From: Channa striata
Taxonomy: Eukaryota > Chordata > Actinopteri > Anabantiformes > Channidae
DNA: 64,000 nt
Direction of reading: 5' to 3'
Assembly: GCA_033026295.1 (NCBI GenBank)
Contig: CM065168.1
Span: 29,897,226-29,961,225 of the forward strand
Shown here: positions 27,671 through 39,600 of the stretch, one piece after another
Layout of the letters: each line of letters starts with the position of its first letter
How positions within the stretch are numbered: the first letter of the stretch is position 1
The notes under the pieces: generated by a model
What the model was told of the DNA's origin: nothing
What the model saw: the letters and a program-made list of their open reading frames with translations, nothing else
Database searches by the model: none
Translations under genes and position numbers: made by a program

Positions 27671-29719
27671 GTTGGGGGCAGTTGGGCAGGTGCAGAGACA
27701 GCTGGTGTGGGCAACTCTAACCGAGGGGGAGGACGAGAGCGAGTGAGAGATTCCTAGAGAATGACATGAATATAGGGTAGCAACTGAGCTGCAAAAGAGG
27801 GGAAATGAGTGTTTGTGTGTTCGAGTGTCGGTGTTGCCAGTGGTGGACGTCTTTGATAAAAGAAACAAGAGAAAGAGGGTGACTGTTAAACCATGTTTGA
27901 GAAATGGGGGGAAAAAAAACGATTTAGTGAATCAAGAGAGATGTCAGATACAGACACCAACTCCCAGTGACCTCAGTTGTCAGTTTGATTCATTTAATAA
28001 AGGTTCTACAAGCTTCCTGGGGACAAGTGTGCATTTATACTTAATATGGGGGCACAGCTTTCACAATTAGGCTGTGATTGCTTTGCTTGAAATGCATAAA
28101 TTACATATGTGAGCATTTCCAATCATAGTTGGTTTTGCATTTGAAACGTAGTGTTTTGAAACTTGTTAATGTACCCAACAGATTTGGAAATGGTCTGCAG
28201 GTCTAAAATTCTTGATTCAAAGGAGCAGGTGTAACCCTTTTGTGGCTTACTGTACACCAGCATGTTGTCTTGACGACACAGCGTCACAGTTGACGGGAGC
28301 TTTCAGTAAAGCAATCCTACAAAACATTAATAGAAGTGAAGAAAGTGTTTAAAATAAATGTGTTGAAAGCATTTGTGCTCATTCCTAATGCCGTCATGTA
28401 AAGACAGTGTAGTTTACAGCAATAAATGAAGCCAGCTAGTAAGAAAGGTAAGAAGAACTGAATGTTATGGCTATAGTTTTATTTCTTCTGTACCGCATTT
28501 ATTACCTGATGAAAAACCCATAGAACATTATGCGAGGAAATACACTTCTTACCTTTTGTTCTTAGTTAGATGAGAGGACAAAGGCTCATCCACCTCGTGG
28601 TTAGCTTAACTTAACATTAAGACTGGGAAGCAGAGACGGCAGGCAGCAAAGATCATCTAGCAAATCAAAAATGTCCGTCCACAACTTATACTTTGACTTT
28701 ACCAGGCTAGTAGTTTCCCTGGTTTCTGTATTTTTACTGATGTAACTTAAATATAAATTAAAATAGATATTAGATATTTGCTTGTTTCCCTTAAAAAAAC
28801 TGAGATGTTCGTAGAAAGAAGCAACAGTTTCAAACTGTCCCCGTCATAAAAATAAACGCTGATCTAACGCCAGTGTTGAGTTTATGGTTCCCACTCAGGC
28901 TCCAAAAGCATGTGATTCAAACATTCGGCATGTAAAATATTCCTAAATCTCGCACAATCTCCTTGACCATGTATTTGAGCATTCTCTTTGTGTCTCGTCT
29001 CTTTTCTCTGTCGTATTTCAAGCGTGCGCCAGTGGAATAGCACCACCCTCTAGTGTTCAGAGATGGACAATCATCAGTCACTGCATCAAGAGAAAGAAAC
29101 GCCTTTGCTGCTCTATTTGCAGACAACCACATAACACAAACACAGACTAAGAATAGAAAGGATTTTTTCCATGTGTTCATGAAAAGAGTTACGTGTGTGT
29201 GTGTGTGTGTGGCAGCGAGCTGTCCCGCATAAACGGTGTACTCTGTGTGAGCACACTTTTAATGACTTATTCTTTTAATGAGCTCGTCTTTTCTCCTTCT
29301 CTGTTTATGTGTTACAGGAGGAGGCCATCCCAGAGCTTGAGATAGATGTGGATGAACTGCTGGATATGCCCAGTGATGTTGAAAGGGCAGCCAGGGTCAA
29401 GGTGGGACACCAACACACACGCAGACACACACAGAAAGGCATAAATGTGCAAAAATGGAGTCTAATTTGATACTGCTTTTGTCTTTCCAGGACCTACTGG
29501 TTGACTGTTTTAAACCTACTGAGGTAAGAAATCATTTGTCTTCTCGTCCATTCTTCTATCTTCTGATTCTTTAACCCAAATATTTGAAGATTTCTTTTTT
29601 TAAGTTCTGAAGTCCCCTTAATGGGATTTGTCCCTACTGTCCCCTCTCAGGACTTCATCTCAGAGTTGCTCGACAAGATCCGAGGGATGCAGAAGCTCTC
29701 CACGCCTCAGAAGAAATGA
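12641..29719 (+). CDS. ppp1r14b: ppp1r14b, protein phosphatase 1 inhibitor (PHI-1), complete in four exons
   Basis: Coding exons are 12641-12841, 29318-29401, 29491-29523 and 29651-29719, giving 128 residues with phases that join exactly. The protein belongs to the CPI-17/PHI family of cytosolic inhibitors of PP1 and myosin phosphatase. Residues 36-50 hold the inhibitory core RVTVKYDRKELRKRL. Thr38 in it is the equivalent of CPI-17 Thr38, whose phosphorylation by PKC or ROCK-type kinases turns the family into potent inhibitors. The helix EEWIIDQLTDLYDC and the acidic PELEIDVDELLDM segment follow. The C-terminus RGMQKLSTPQKK identifies the B paralogue rather than A, C or D. It is shorter than the human protein (about 147 aa), with a shorter variable N-terminus. 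The ATG sits in ACCATGG context. It is transcribed divergently from plcb3. The 16.5 kb first intron is very long for such a small gene. Confidence 0.95.
18146..18175. repeat. (CA)n microsatellite
   Basis: Fifteen CA units are preceded by a run of nine or more C and followed by further degenerate ACAC sequence to about 18210. Confidence 0.95.
22855..22881. repeat. (AC)n microsatellite
   Basis: About 13 AC units lie in ppp1r14b intron 1. A shorter CA stretch lies upstream at about 22680-22695. Confidence 0.9.
25981..26130. repeat. Dispersed teleost repeat fragment, family uncertain
   Basis: The segment begins with a TAC trinucleotide run and continues CTCTTTCGGCTTTTCCCATC, AGGGGTCGCCACAGTGAATC and then a string of CCT/CTC-rich blocks. 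I recognise this wording as a very common interspersed sequence of fish genomes (GGGGTCGCCACAG followed by ATCATC and CTCTCT blocks). I cannot name the family with confidence; it is probably the end of a non-LTR retrotransposon. It has no coding capacity here. Confidence 0.6.
27634..27669. repeat. (GT)n microsatellite
   Basis: About 17 GT units lie in ppp1r14b intron 1, 1.7 kb before exon 2. Confidence 0.95.
29318..29401 (+). CDS. ppp1r14b: ppp1r14b coding exon 2
   Basis: Encodes 28 residues, EEAIPELEIDVDELLDMPSD onward to ARVK, the acidic PHI-family segment. It is flanked by TTACAG and GTGGGA and is in phase 0 at both ends. Confidence 0.95.
29491..29523 (+). CDS. ppp1r14b: ppp1r14b coding exon 3 (33 nt microexon)
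   Basis: Encodes the eleven residues DLLVDCFKPTE, matching the invariant LLVDC.KPTE of the family. It lies between a TTTCCAG acceptor and GTAAGA donor. Confidence 0.95.
29651..29719 (+). CDS. ppp1r14b: ppp1r14b coding exon 4 with stop
   Basis: Encodes DFISELLDKIRGMQKLSTPQ then KK and TGA. The ending is characteristic of PPP1R14B. Confidence 0.95.
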   Translation, partial: DFISELLDKIRGMQKLSTPQKK

Positions 29720-32700
29720 TGGCGCCTGTCTTCTTCCTTCCCTACGTCCTTCCCCTCACCTCAGCCCTCATGTTTCGTCTTCCTACCACTCTCCATTGTT
29801 TTCTTTTAGCCTTAGCTTTCACTGAAGATTGTCACAAACCTCTAACTGGACCTTGTTTCCTCTTATTTTAGGCTCTCTGTCTTTTTCATTTTTTCCTTTT
29901 CATAGCTGCTTTTCTTCTCGTTGCCTGGATCCAGCCCCATAAATCACTTAATTATTATTTTACAATTATTTTTACCATCTTGTTGTTTGCCTTTCTTCTT
30001 AAAAACATAAAGAAGAAAAATGTAAAGAATGGACAACATGTGATTCATTGGTCTTCATCCAGGCACTCTACACTTCACCCTTTGGCATTGTTCAGCTTCA
30101 CTCATCTTCCTCATGCAGCTCCTTCTCCTCCCACCTCCCCTTACACTACCCTCCATCTGTCTGAGGAGAAAAAGATGAGATGAATCCCATAATTACTGGG
30201 AGCGGAGCGGCCGAGAGTGGGAAGAAGAACAAGTGAGAGTTGGCACCAGCCAAGAAAAGAGTGGATGGTGAAACAATGAAGCAGGAAGGAGCCAACCAGT
30301 TTAAAGCAGCACCTGACCATTGCTCAAGTCGACACCATTGAGATTTTTTATTTTGGCATTTGTAAGGGATTAAAATTTGCAAATGATCAAGCTACCAACC
30401 TTTTCTTACGCTATTTTGTAGTTTTGTTTGAGGGCATGGGGCTAATCATTTGACTTTAGTTTTTTAATTAAATAACTTCTGGGTGGGGGGAGCATTCAGT
30501 ACCGTCTTTGCTCATTCCCCCCTTAATCAGAGGCATTTACTACAGTGGTGCATTAAAGACTCATTTTTGTGTGTCTGTTGAAAAAATGTTACTATGTCAT
30601 TTTGGTAAGAAACTCTGAAGCTCTGACCACAAAGAATATTGTATGGTATATCTTTAGTGCTGCGAAGAGGGAAATGTGACCCTTGGGAAAAGAGGTCGAA
30701 CCTAAAAAAAAAAAAGTCACTGGTCAGCTGTGTGGTGGTCGTACAGTCCAACCAATTTTAGACAAAACTTTCTTCGAGGGTAGAAGTAGGTTCTTTTAAA
30801 TCAGGTGTGCTTGACTAGAATTCAGATTATTGCAGAATAAAGTCTGTTCTTTTCTCAAATGCATAGTGCAGTCATAAAAAAGGCTGTTTAGAAGCCACTG
30901 CTGTCCAGCCTGCACAGATGTGTGTTGCTAACTGCTATGTGTGTGTATGTTGCTACATAATGTACAGCAACTGTCATAATGGGAGTGTTTTTTCTGGCCT
31001 GTATATTCTGCTGTTCTGTATGACAAAGTAGATTTTTTTTTTCTTTTTAGTATAGGACTGGTTCCTGTTTTTGGATATACTTCTTTCGGATTGGTTTGTT
31101 TTCTGGATGCATTTTGTCACACATACACACACTGACAGTCCGACAGGGGGACCCAAAACAAAGCTGCCTTGTTTTTTTGTTTTCATTTCTTTAAATCATC
31201 ATCATCATCCCTCTTCTCTCTTTTTCTTTCATTCCTTTTTTTCTAAGAAATTACCTAGTCCACCATGTTGCTTTGTGTTTGGTAGACGTCAGCTCCGTGC
31301 ACTACACAGAGACTGAAAGTGTGCATAGAGCTCAGTGTGGGTTTCTCATTGGTAGAACCACCAGTGAGATATTTTAATGGAAGGGAGGCCATGGGTTGAA
31401 ATTGATGCATTCACCCTTCTTTTCGTTCTTTATCTCCCTCATGCATAAACACACCCCACACACAGACTGGCCACGCTTAGGGTAGAGGAAAAGGAAGCAC
31501 ATTAGCAAACACAGCTGCCTCTCACACAGATGTGCGCACACATGCACCGTGCAGAGAGGAAGGTCCTTAGACACCACAAGAGCTGTTTCACCACTGCAGC
31601 CGCCAATAATCTCTAAGAATAAGCCATCTGTTTCTCATCCCGAGCCAATCACATCAGAGACTAAAGCACATTGGCCAATAGGAGAAGCGCTAGCGTTTGC
31701 TGCAATTCCTCAGACCAATTGCTAACACCTGCAGAGACAGCAGACCTCCACTGTCTTTCTTTCTCTCTCAGAGCCAAAACACACACAGGCCCATTTTCAT
31801 GTTGCTGCTCTGTCATTTATCCCTGGCATCCCCTCTCTCCTCCCATTCAGTTCCATTCTTCTATCCACCCACCATTTCTTTCCTTTCTTCGGATTCTTTT
31901 TCCTTTTTTAAAAAACAGATGTTGCCTTAGGTATTATTTATGTTACACAAACCAAATAAATGGAAGACATTCATTTTTTTTAAAAAAAGTAACACACACT
32001 GGTAAAAATGTGTTACTGACCAGAACTGCGGCGTGTAGAGATTCTGATCCTTTGTCGCGTTTTTTTTTTTTTTTTTTTTGACAAACAAAATGAGATTCTG
32101 TTGTTTCTTTTAGAAGTGAGTGTTTAATACTTAGACCCTGATACAGTGATTTGTTTAGATAAAACAAATGTTCTTTACATTTACATTTGAATACTGGTAT
32201 GTTTTTATTGTGATCATGACATTTCTTGATGCCAGGCCTTGGATTAATGTGGTTGAACAAAAATCCATTCAGATACATGTGGTGCGATTGCTTTTTGCCT
32301 TTTTAGTGGCGTTTCCAAACCAGGCACAATCTGTATTTTTTGGAAACATTTTGATTAGTCAGATTGTACCAGGCAAGTTCAATCAGGCAAGTTCAATCAG
32401 TAACTGTATCTTGGGTGGATTTTGATTTCTAAATCCAGGTTTGGATTACACCTTCTTAGACTGTTATTGAGAAGTCTGTTTTTTTACTGTTGGGGAAAAT
32501 TGCAAAAAATATATATACTGATTATCTTCATTGAGGCTAAATACAAGAGCTAAACCATGCAGATTGGAGGAGTAGGGGTGATTTTTTTTTTTTCTTTTTT
32601 GGACAGTGATTAGATCAAACCAACCAACAAATGTAGCAATATCAACAACAGGTCTTGTTTTTGCTCAAATTTTGTTACACTTTTATGCAACTTTAATAAA

Positions 32701-32720
32701 AACATGTAAAACTGATGACT
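29720..32720 (+). other. ppp1r14b: ppp1r14b 3' UTR and downstream DNA with two poly(A) signals
   Basis: Canonical AATAAA hexamers on the plus strand occur at 30836-30841 and 32695-32700, suggesting 3' UTRs of about 1.1 or 3 kb. The stretch contains T-rich runs (for example 32060-32079) and a perfect 14-bp tandem duplication at 32371-32398. No other coding exon is recognised. Which signal is used cannot be told from sequence alone. Confidence 0.5.
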
Positions 32721-33699
32721 GCCATTGTTTCTTTTTGATTAGGGTTGCCTGTTTTGTCAGTTGTCAGAAGGCTTAGAGAGCTTTATAACTTCAGTTCAGT
32801 TTAGCAGGTAAAACAACATTGTCTCTGTAAATTAAGTCAGTGAACAGCATACACACAAGGGAATGGATGCAGAAATTATTCATGGTATTTGTTCCACCTG
32901 CCAGCCTGCTATGACATACCAAAATGTCTGCCATGAAAAAGGCCTATTGTCCAAATGTTATGAATTCCACCATTATTATTTCCATGGCTCTCTTGACATT
33001 TTGCACTACTTTGGTGCCATCTTGTGGTTTGCAACCAGTGGGCTATGAAAACTACATCTACACACTAATGATATGAACAAAGTGAGAGTCTGCATTTTGA
33101 GATTTCTTTTGTGTTCTAATTACGGGGTTGTTAATGTTAGGGCAGGCAGAAAAATGGTGTTAAACACCATCATGTTGTGCTAATGACAACTTCTGAGCAG
33201 CACTTGGAGGAAAGGCTTGATGCTTCTGTCTAGAGTATAATCACTGAACCTACCACATCATAAACCCTTGGAAAGACAGTGTCTTACAAATTCCGCTTAT
33301 TTGAGATAGTTCACAGATCACCAAACAGGTCCTGCTCCACATAATTGCTGCATTGCTATACCTCATGATAACCTAAAAGGAAGGAGAATTTTTACATATA
33401 TTGGTCGTATTACATTAGCTCTCTTTAAAAAAATTAAAATAAAAACTCTCCTCTCGACCACTTACTTTTATCTTATAATTTCTTATTGTTTTTTTTATTT
33501 TGAGGGTTTCTATATTTTAGTACTGTGCCATATTTATTGTCCATCAAAGCCCTTTTTAAAATATTCTTTTTTTTTTAATTTTATATAGTGTATGCAGACT
33601 AAGACCAAATCGAAGCATAATAACTGCGATGACAGAATAAATCTATTAATAAATGGAAAAAAAATGCTTTTCACATTAATGACCTCATGGCTTTCAGCG

Positions 33700-33889
33700 A
33701 CAAACTGGCTTGTGATTGGCTTGCGAAACCTGGCGTTTTGCATTGCCGTTGGATAGGCGACGTTCGGGATGATCGCTGCTATTGGTCACACCGACAGTCG
33801 AGGTCGGGCGCTGATTGGCTGAAGCTTGCAGGCTGTGGAGTCCGGCAAAGTGTCGAACTGAAGACTCAAGTGAAGAGGAAGTAGTTTTT
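33700..33889 (+). promoter_or_regulatory. brms1: brms1 promoter with three ATTGG (inverted CCAAT) boxes
   Basis: ATTGG occurs at 33715-33719, 33781-33785 and 33814-33818, spaced 66 and 33 bp, within a CG-enriched stretch and without a TATA box. NF-Y is known to bind CCAAT in either orientation, and clusters with such spacing mark housekeeping and bidirectional promoters. The stretch ends just before the inferred non-coding exon of brms1, which supports the assignment. Confidence 0.6.
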
Positions 33890-33947
33890 AAAAATGGAAA
33901 TATAGCAAACCATAGTTGAACTTTTCGCAGCCGAACGGAGGGAGGAG
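33890..33947 (+). other. brms1: brms1 non-coding exon 1 (5' UTR), approximate start
   Basis: The sequence CGAACGGAGGGAGGAG ends at a strong donor, GTGAGC, at 33948. The first coding exon begins at an acceptor only two bases before its ATG, so an upstream untranslated exon is required, and this is the best candidate. The true 5' end is not visible. Confidence 0.55.
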
Positions 33948-36414
33948 GTGAGCACTGTCTTCTACAAATTGTCCGGCTCCGTTAAAAGGAACGTTCCTGA
34001 CTAACAGAGTCGCGTCCCTGCATGGACGGACAACGCTTGTTCGTTAATCCGCACGTAGTAGGAAGAGATGGATTCATAGGGAAAAGATACTCCGGCAAAT
34101 TCCAAATATATTTAAACACCGATTATGTTGTTTACCGACAAACGCGAAATACGTTTAAAGACAATAGGTGTCAATAAAACAACTTAAATATCATGACGTT
34201 GTCTCGATGATGAAGACTCACTGAGCTGGGTGCGCTTATTGTTAGCTAGTATTGCACTTGACTTCGCTGGGCTTTTTGGCGCTAAATTGAAATGAAAATT
34301 CAAACAGCGATTCTCTCTCACATTAGTCTGGAGTTGCGAGTAAGCGGAGCGATGGTTGTACAGGCTTTAAACTGGACCCGGTTCGGTTTTTTGTTGTTGT
34401 TTTTTTTGGGTTCTGAATGCAGCCGTCGAGCTCCTAACGGTAACCATTTTACTTTACATTTTACTGTGACATCACGGAAGCTGCCCCTGGTCAAGGTCGG
34501 CGAAAAACCACGGAACTTCCGGCGGGGAGGAAAAATAAAAGGCCCAGCAACGGACGGAGCCACGTTTGGAGTGACCGCTTTAAGAGACCGCACTTCGTTT
34601 TGCAGCCGATTTCTTCCGCGCGTTAGATCGTCGCTATCGGCGTGGAACGTTCCGCGTTGTTTACATTAGGCAAAGTCGCCCGTTTCCGGTGTGTGTCGTG
34701 TGTCTCCAGCTGGCACAGAGACGGAAGAGACATACGGCAGCTCGGTGTCCCGCGGACGTCCCGGTGTTTCACACAGAAGCTAAAATCTACTTTTAAATCA
34801 CAATCACGTCTCTGCTTTACCAGGCCCGTGTCTGCTTCCTGAGTTTCATCCATTGTGTTGCTTATCGCAGCCCAGCGGCTTCAGTGATGGAGACTTTCAT
34901 TAACATCAGACACGACAGGTCCAGGAAAAGTTGGCACCAATAAAACAACATGTGATTAAGCAGAGCTGCCACTACTGAACATTTCATATTCTGAAGACGG
35001 CTCATCATTGTTGTAGTGGAGGGACCTGTGGAAACCTAAACCTCAGGGGATGGTCAGGCAAATGTGCTTTCATCTGCACGCAGACCTACAGTTGAGATAC
35101 ATTTTGATTTGATTATTTGTCAGAAGTAGAATCATTTTGCAACATATATATTTACCACAATAATTTTGTGCACAGGGTTGAAATCATTTGGGGTTTTTAC
35201 ATACAGTGTCAAACATCCCTTACTATGTTTTACCTTTAGACACTTTTGGTAGCTGTCAACAAGTTTCTGGCAAAACTCTGGTTAGTATTATTTTGTAATT
35301 ATTATTTTTCTCTATTTGTATATAAATTTTTTGCACAGACGTGACTTTTTATTATGGTGCACATATTTCAATAAGTCGGAACTTTGGAAAGGCCATTTCC
35401 AAATCTGCCTTATGCATTCCACAACCAGCTTTGGTGTGTGTTTGTGGTTATTGTTGTGTGTCAGCACCCAGATGTGTTTAAATTTCAGCCATCTAGCTGA
35501 CTCCTGATCCTTCCTCATTATTCCGTCCTCTCTGAGTATGATGCTATCGCTATGGTGTTTAACAGTAGGACCAGTGTCTTCCCTCTTTTCCTCCAAACAT
35601 ACCGCTGGTCATTGCAGCCAAACAAGTCGACATTTGTTTGACCTGATCAGAAAATGTCCCTTTGCAGTTTGTCTGTGTGATCAGCTAAAAATTGTGCTCG
35701 AGCTTTATGGTCTATTGATTTTGATTTTTTGATGTGAAGCCAGTTCATCGTGACAGACCTACTGTAATAGTTCCTGGGAAATTCCAGACCAGTGAACCTG
35801 TGTCTTGTGTAAATCTACCATGTTCTTTCTCATCTCTGTACTGAGCTTCTTGGACTTCCCCATTGTACTGTGTGTTGGTCAATGTAAAAAGTGTCATCAG
35901 ACAAACCCTTTTAATGTTCGCACAGAGAAACCAGCTATGATTACTTACAGAAAGTTGAGAGACCTTAATGAAATTAAACCCATTGGAACTTTAAACACCA
36001 CTGAATTCATAATCTGAGGGGGTGTAATTCAGTTTTCATGTATAATTTTAAGTTTTGATGTCAGGAACCCCCAAGGAAATAAACCCTCTGTTAAAAGTGC
36101 AAATGTTTTAAGTTTTTTTTCCTGAAAGGTTTAATAGGTTTTCTGAAACAGCTTTGCTTTTGTATATTAAAGGATAATATAATATGGATTTTACTTAATC
36201 AACACATTAAACTCAGAAACCATTGACGGATAAAACACACTTTGATGTTAGTTCATGAGATTAAATACATTCTAAATCACCATATTTCACCACATTTGCA
36301 AATACATGTAAAAATGCACAAACTAATTTTCTGCATATATCGTTTAGCGTATTAGCATTTTCCAGCTTTATTTAGACACCGTGTGATGTACTTTTTATGC
36401 CTATATTCTTCCAG
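33948..36414 (+). other. brms1: brms1 intron 1
   Basis: CG-enriched DNA persists to about 34.86 kb, followed by a decayed Tc1-like transposon (35.09-36.06 kb). The 125-codon open frame at 34292-34669 is not recognisable and is probably chance in GC-rich DNA. Confidence 0.55.
35087..36060 (-). mobile_element. Decayed Tc1/mariner-family (Tc1-like) DNA transposon
   Basis: Read on the minus strand, the open stretch at 35312-35596 retains the order of the Tc1 transposase C-terminal half: GPTVKHHSDSII (for the usual TVKHGGGSIM), GIMRKDQESA, LKFKHIWVLTHNN (for the WVFQQDND.KHT region) and WPFQSSDL (for WPSQSPDL). The catalytic DDE order is broken by substitutions and stops, so the enzyme is dead. 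The left edge begins TACAGTTGAGA, resembling Tc1-family termini with their TA target site; the right edge is not sharply defined. It lies antisense in brms1 intron 1. Confidence 0.8.
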
Positions 36415-36416
36415 GT

Positions 36417-36639
36417 ATGCCTGCCCAGCCCCCTGTGAGGGAGCCAGAGGAGGAGATGGAGGCAGAAGGAGAATCACAACTTCCTGAAGCCAATGGAGAA
36501 GTAGAAGAACCGAGAGAGAATGAAGAAAGAGGTGGTGGTGGAGGAGAAGAGACCATGGAGGAGAGCACGGAGGAGAGGGATAGTGACCTAGAAGAGACCG
36601 AAGAGGAGGAAGAAGAGGAGGAGGAAGAGGAGAGCTCAG
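36417..36639 (+). CDS. brms1: brms1 coding exon 1
   Basis: Encodes MPAQPP and the acidic Glu/Gly-rich N-terminus ending ESS plus one base. The acceptor TTCTTCCAG lies two bases before the ATG and the donor is GTAAAC. Confidence 0.93.
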
Positions 36640-39600
36640 GTAAACTTCAGGTGCTCTGCACAAATTGTTGCTTAGTTGTGTTGGAAAACATGCAAGAGGA
36701 GACTATTTCACATTTTGTTTTCTCTCCGTCTCCTGTGAAGAGATGGATGATGAAGACTGTGAGCGGAGGAGAGGAGAATGTCTAGATGAGATGTTGGATC
36801 TTGAAAAACAATTCCAGGACCTGAAAGAGAAGTAGGTTAAACCAGAGTAATGGACATACACTGTTTTAAAAGTTTAAATCAGTCCCTCCTGTTATTTGTG
36901 ATGCAGTCATTGCAACAATCAGTTCTACCAATCACACATGAATTCTGAAGATTTGCCCTCCCACCTGTGTAGGAAGTGAGTAGGAGTTGATAAAGAAAGT
37001 TTAAGACACAAGTTTAAGTTTAGTGCTGCTAACCATAGTGGAAATGGCCGAAACAAACTATAATGTGGATGAACAAGAGACTCCACTGGTGTAAAAGCAA
37101 AACCGTGAATTCACATCGCTTGTACCTCTGCCCTTGTGAGAACACGCTTGACATAATGCAATCCCTAGCCACTTACCCTAACCATCACAACTGAATGCCT
37201 AACCCTAACACTAAAACCTAGTCTTGACCCTCAAAAATCCCTTTTTAGGGTCAAAATTAGGGAGGAACAGCCAAAATGTCCTCACTTCAAAAATTTTCCT
37301 CACTCTGTTGTTAAAAGACGAAATTTGGTCCTAAGTAATATCTACAGGAACACACACAAACACACACACACAATGTTTTTTTAAACGAGAGGATGTGTAG
37401 TAACAGGTGTTGTGCTGAATCTGTCTGGCTATGGAACCAACCACGCAAAGTAACACCACATATTTCCACGTGCAAAAAATATCATCAGAGTGTGTTTGAA
37501 GAGTTAATGATGATAAACATGTCTGCTAATGCAGCGTTAAAATGCTGTGTGGGTCAGCTGAGCCAGGTATCAGCTGATAGAGACTGGTGGCTGAAGTGTG
37601 TAAGAGCATCACTTCAAACAAAGCTAGATTGCTAAATGAATGTAGTTCATCATCAGAGTTTGTTGTTTTGTTTTATGGATAACATTAATATTGACATGAG
37701 AAGGGGCTAGTCAGCTGGAATCTTAACTATTGCTGTTGGTTGGTATTTATATTCTTGTAAACACCAGCTTACGTTGTGTGCAGGGAAGAGAGGGAAGTGT
37801 GTAGAGTCGGTAGGAAAAAATTAGAAAGGAGATTGAGTTAAAAACAGAATGGTTGTACTATAATAAAAACTTGTACAGGAGAAACTGAATTCATCTTGGG
37901 ATTGCAGGTTGTTTCGAGAGCGGCTGAACCAGGTGAAGGTAAAGCTGGATGAAGTGTTGACGGGGAAGGCTGGAGAATACAGAGAACCACTGGCTTCACT
38001 ACAGAATAGTATGCAGATACGAACACAAGTGGCTGGTAGGTGAAACGCGTTTTTATGTGTGTAGCATCCAGCTGCTAGCACATCAACATGACACACAGCT
38101 ATATCTACTTTACTACATGTTTCGTAATTGTTTTTCTACGCTCTTTCATTTGCATCACTGCTTTTCCTCTTTTGGCACCATGGCCCCTTTTGTAACTTGT
38201 AAAGCTCTTTGGTTACCTTAAGTTTTATATTCAAATGTGATCTATAGGAAATTGTGGTTTGATTTAAAATTGTTTAAATAATAATTTACTCTCACAGCAA
38301 TTACAGTGAGTGTTAAAGGCATATCCCGCTGATAAAGGAGAACGGAATTGTTGGTGCAGTTGAGTTAATTCAGTCAGTGCACATCCTGCATTTTAGTGGC
38401 CTTTGAAAATGCTGGGTTTTGTCGATGCCCCGCAATTATAGCAAGCTTTGTACACTAACAGAAGAGCACATAATGCGTGTAGATATCGTTCAGCTTTTCG
38501 CAGCACGGTCATATTAAAACAAAATCACTTGGTGTAGTTTTACTAAATTATTAGGTTGTGCGTCTATCCTGCAACTAAAAGAAAAGTGTGATGCTTTTGG
38601 TAACATCCAGAAAAAGATCAAGCGAGGACACTCCTTAGCACCATTAATTTAGGAACAACAACATTACTAATTGCATAGCCACCCTCCTGTCACCAGTAGT
38701 GCGATATACTGACCACTATATTCAAAAGTGAAGAGTTTGCAGCCAAGATAAGAGCCTTGAAAATCTAATGCCAATAAAACCATGGTATCCCTTCACCAGC
38801 ATCCCCACCTTGTTGTCCTGACAATTAGAAGAGAACAACGGCATAAACTTGAGAACTACCTAAATCCAAATTCCATTTGCTCCCTGCAGGACTTGTTTCA
38901 ACATCATCTGCTTCATGTACAGACTTAAGTTCCCCAGCCTCATGTATTGTTGCAATCCTGTACTTGGAGGAAATCGAGAGGAAAGCGCTCAATTTCTGCC
39001 TGCGTACAGCAAGTACAAATTAAATGCAGGAAGTACAGATTTTTACAGAACGCACAAATGCAGTGGACACAAACATCCATTCAAGTGCTGATCAGGCACA
39101 TGTTGTTTAACTCCTACCACCCACTGCAACACAAATGAGGAGTCATCAGCACCCTACACCACTGATGGAAAATCTCCGCACCTCCATGGAAGCCAGAAAA
39201 AGGAAAACAAACGTGTGAGGTCAGCTTTCAAGGCCAGTGGTTATCCTAGGTTATTCCTTAAAAAAAGACCATGTCCAGATCCAGCAGCAGAAGAAAAAAG
39301 AACTGTGTTTACTTCAAACCCCCTAACCCAGGGGTCAGCAAGCTTAAACGCTCAAAGAGCCACAGTAGAGAAAACATCGGGAGCCACAATACACTGTTGA
39401 CATCTAAAATGAAGGGAACATGTATCTGCATGTATCATTTTTTATCTTTATGCCAAGTATAAAAAAAGTATAGTGTGTTGCATTTATGACATCGATGAAC
39501 TGCTACAGAGAAAATGAAATTTTATTTCTGCATGCAAAAAAAACACAACTCCCAAAAACAAAGAGGTCTATTTGAGTCTCCCTCATATTTATAAAATAAA

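Larger units (their letters stand above)
12842..29317 (+). other. ppp1r14b: ppp1r14b intron 1 (16.5 kb), no nested gene recognised
   Basis: CpG-rich DNA continues to about 13.05 kb and then turns AT-rich. I see CA or TG runs at 18146-18175, 22855-22881 and 27634-27669 and one retroelement-like fragment near 25.98-26.13 kb. Open frames up to about 120 codons occur on both strands; none matches a family I know, and most are built on microsatellites. The intron could hold enhancers or non-coding transcripts, but nothing in the sequence proves it. Confidence 0.7.

Noticed and set aside
34292..34669. 125-codon plus-strand frame in brms1 intron 1
   Set aside because: No recognisable domain and no splice context; chance frame in GC-rich DNA.
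36352..36663. Leu/Pro/Ser-rich minus-strand frame
   Set aside because: Shadow of the poly-Glu coding part of brms1.
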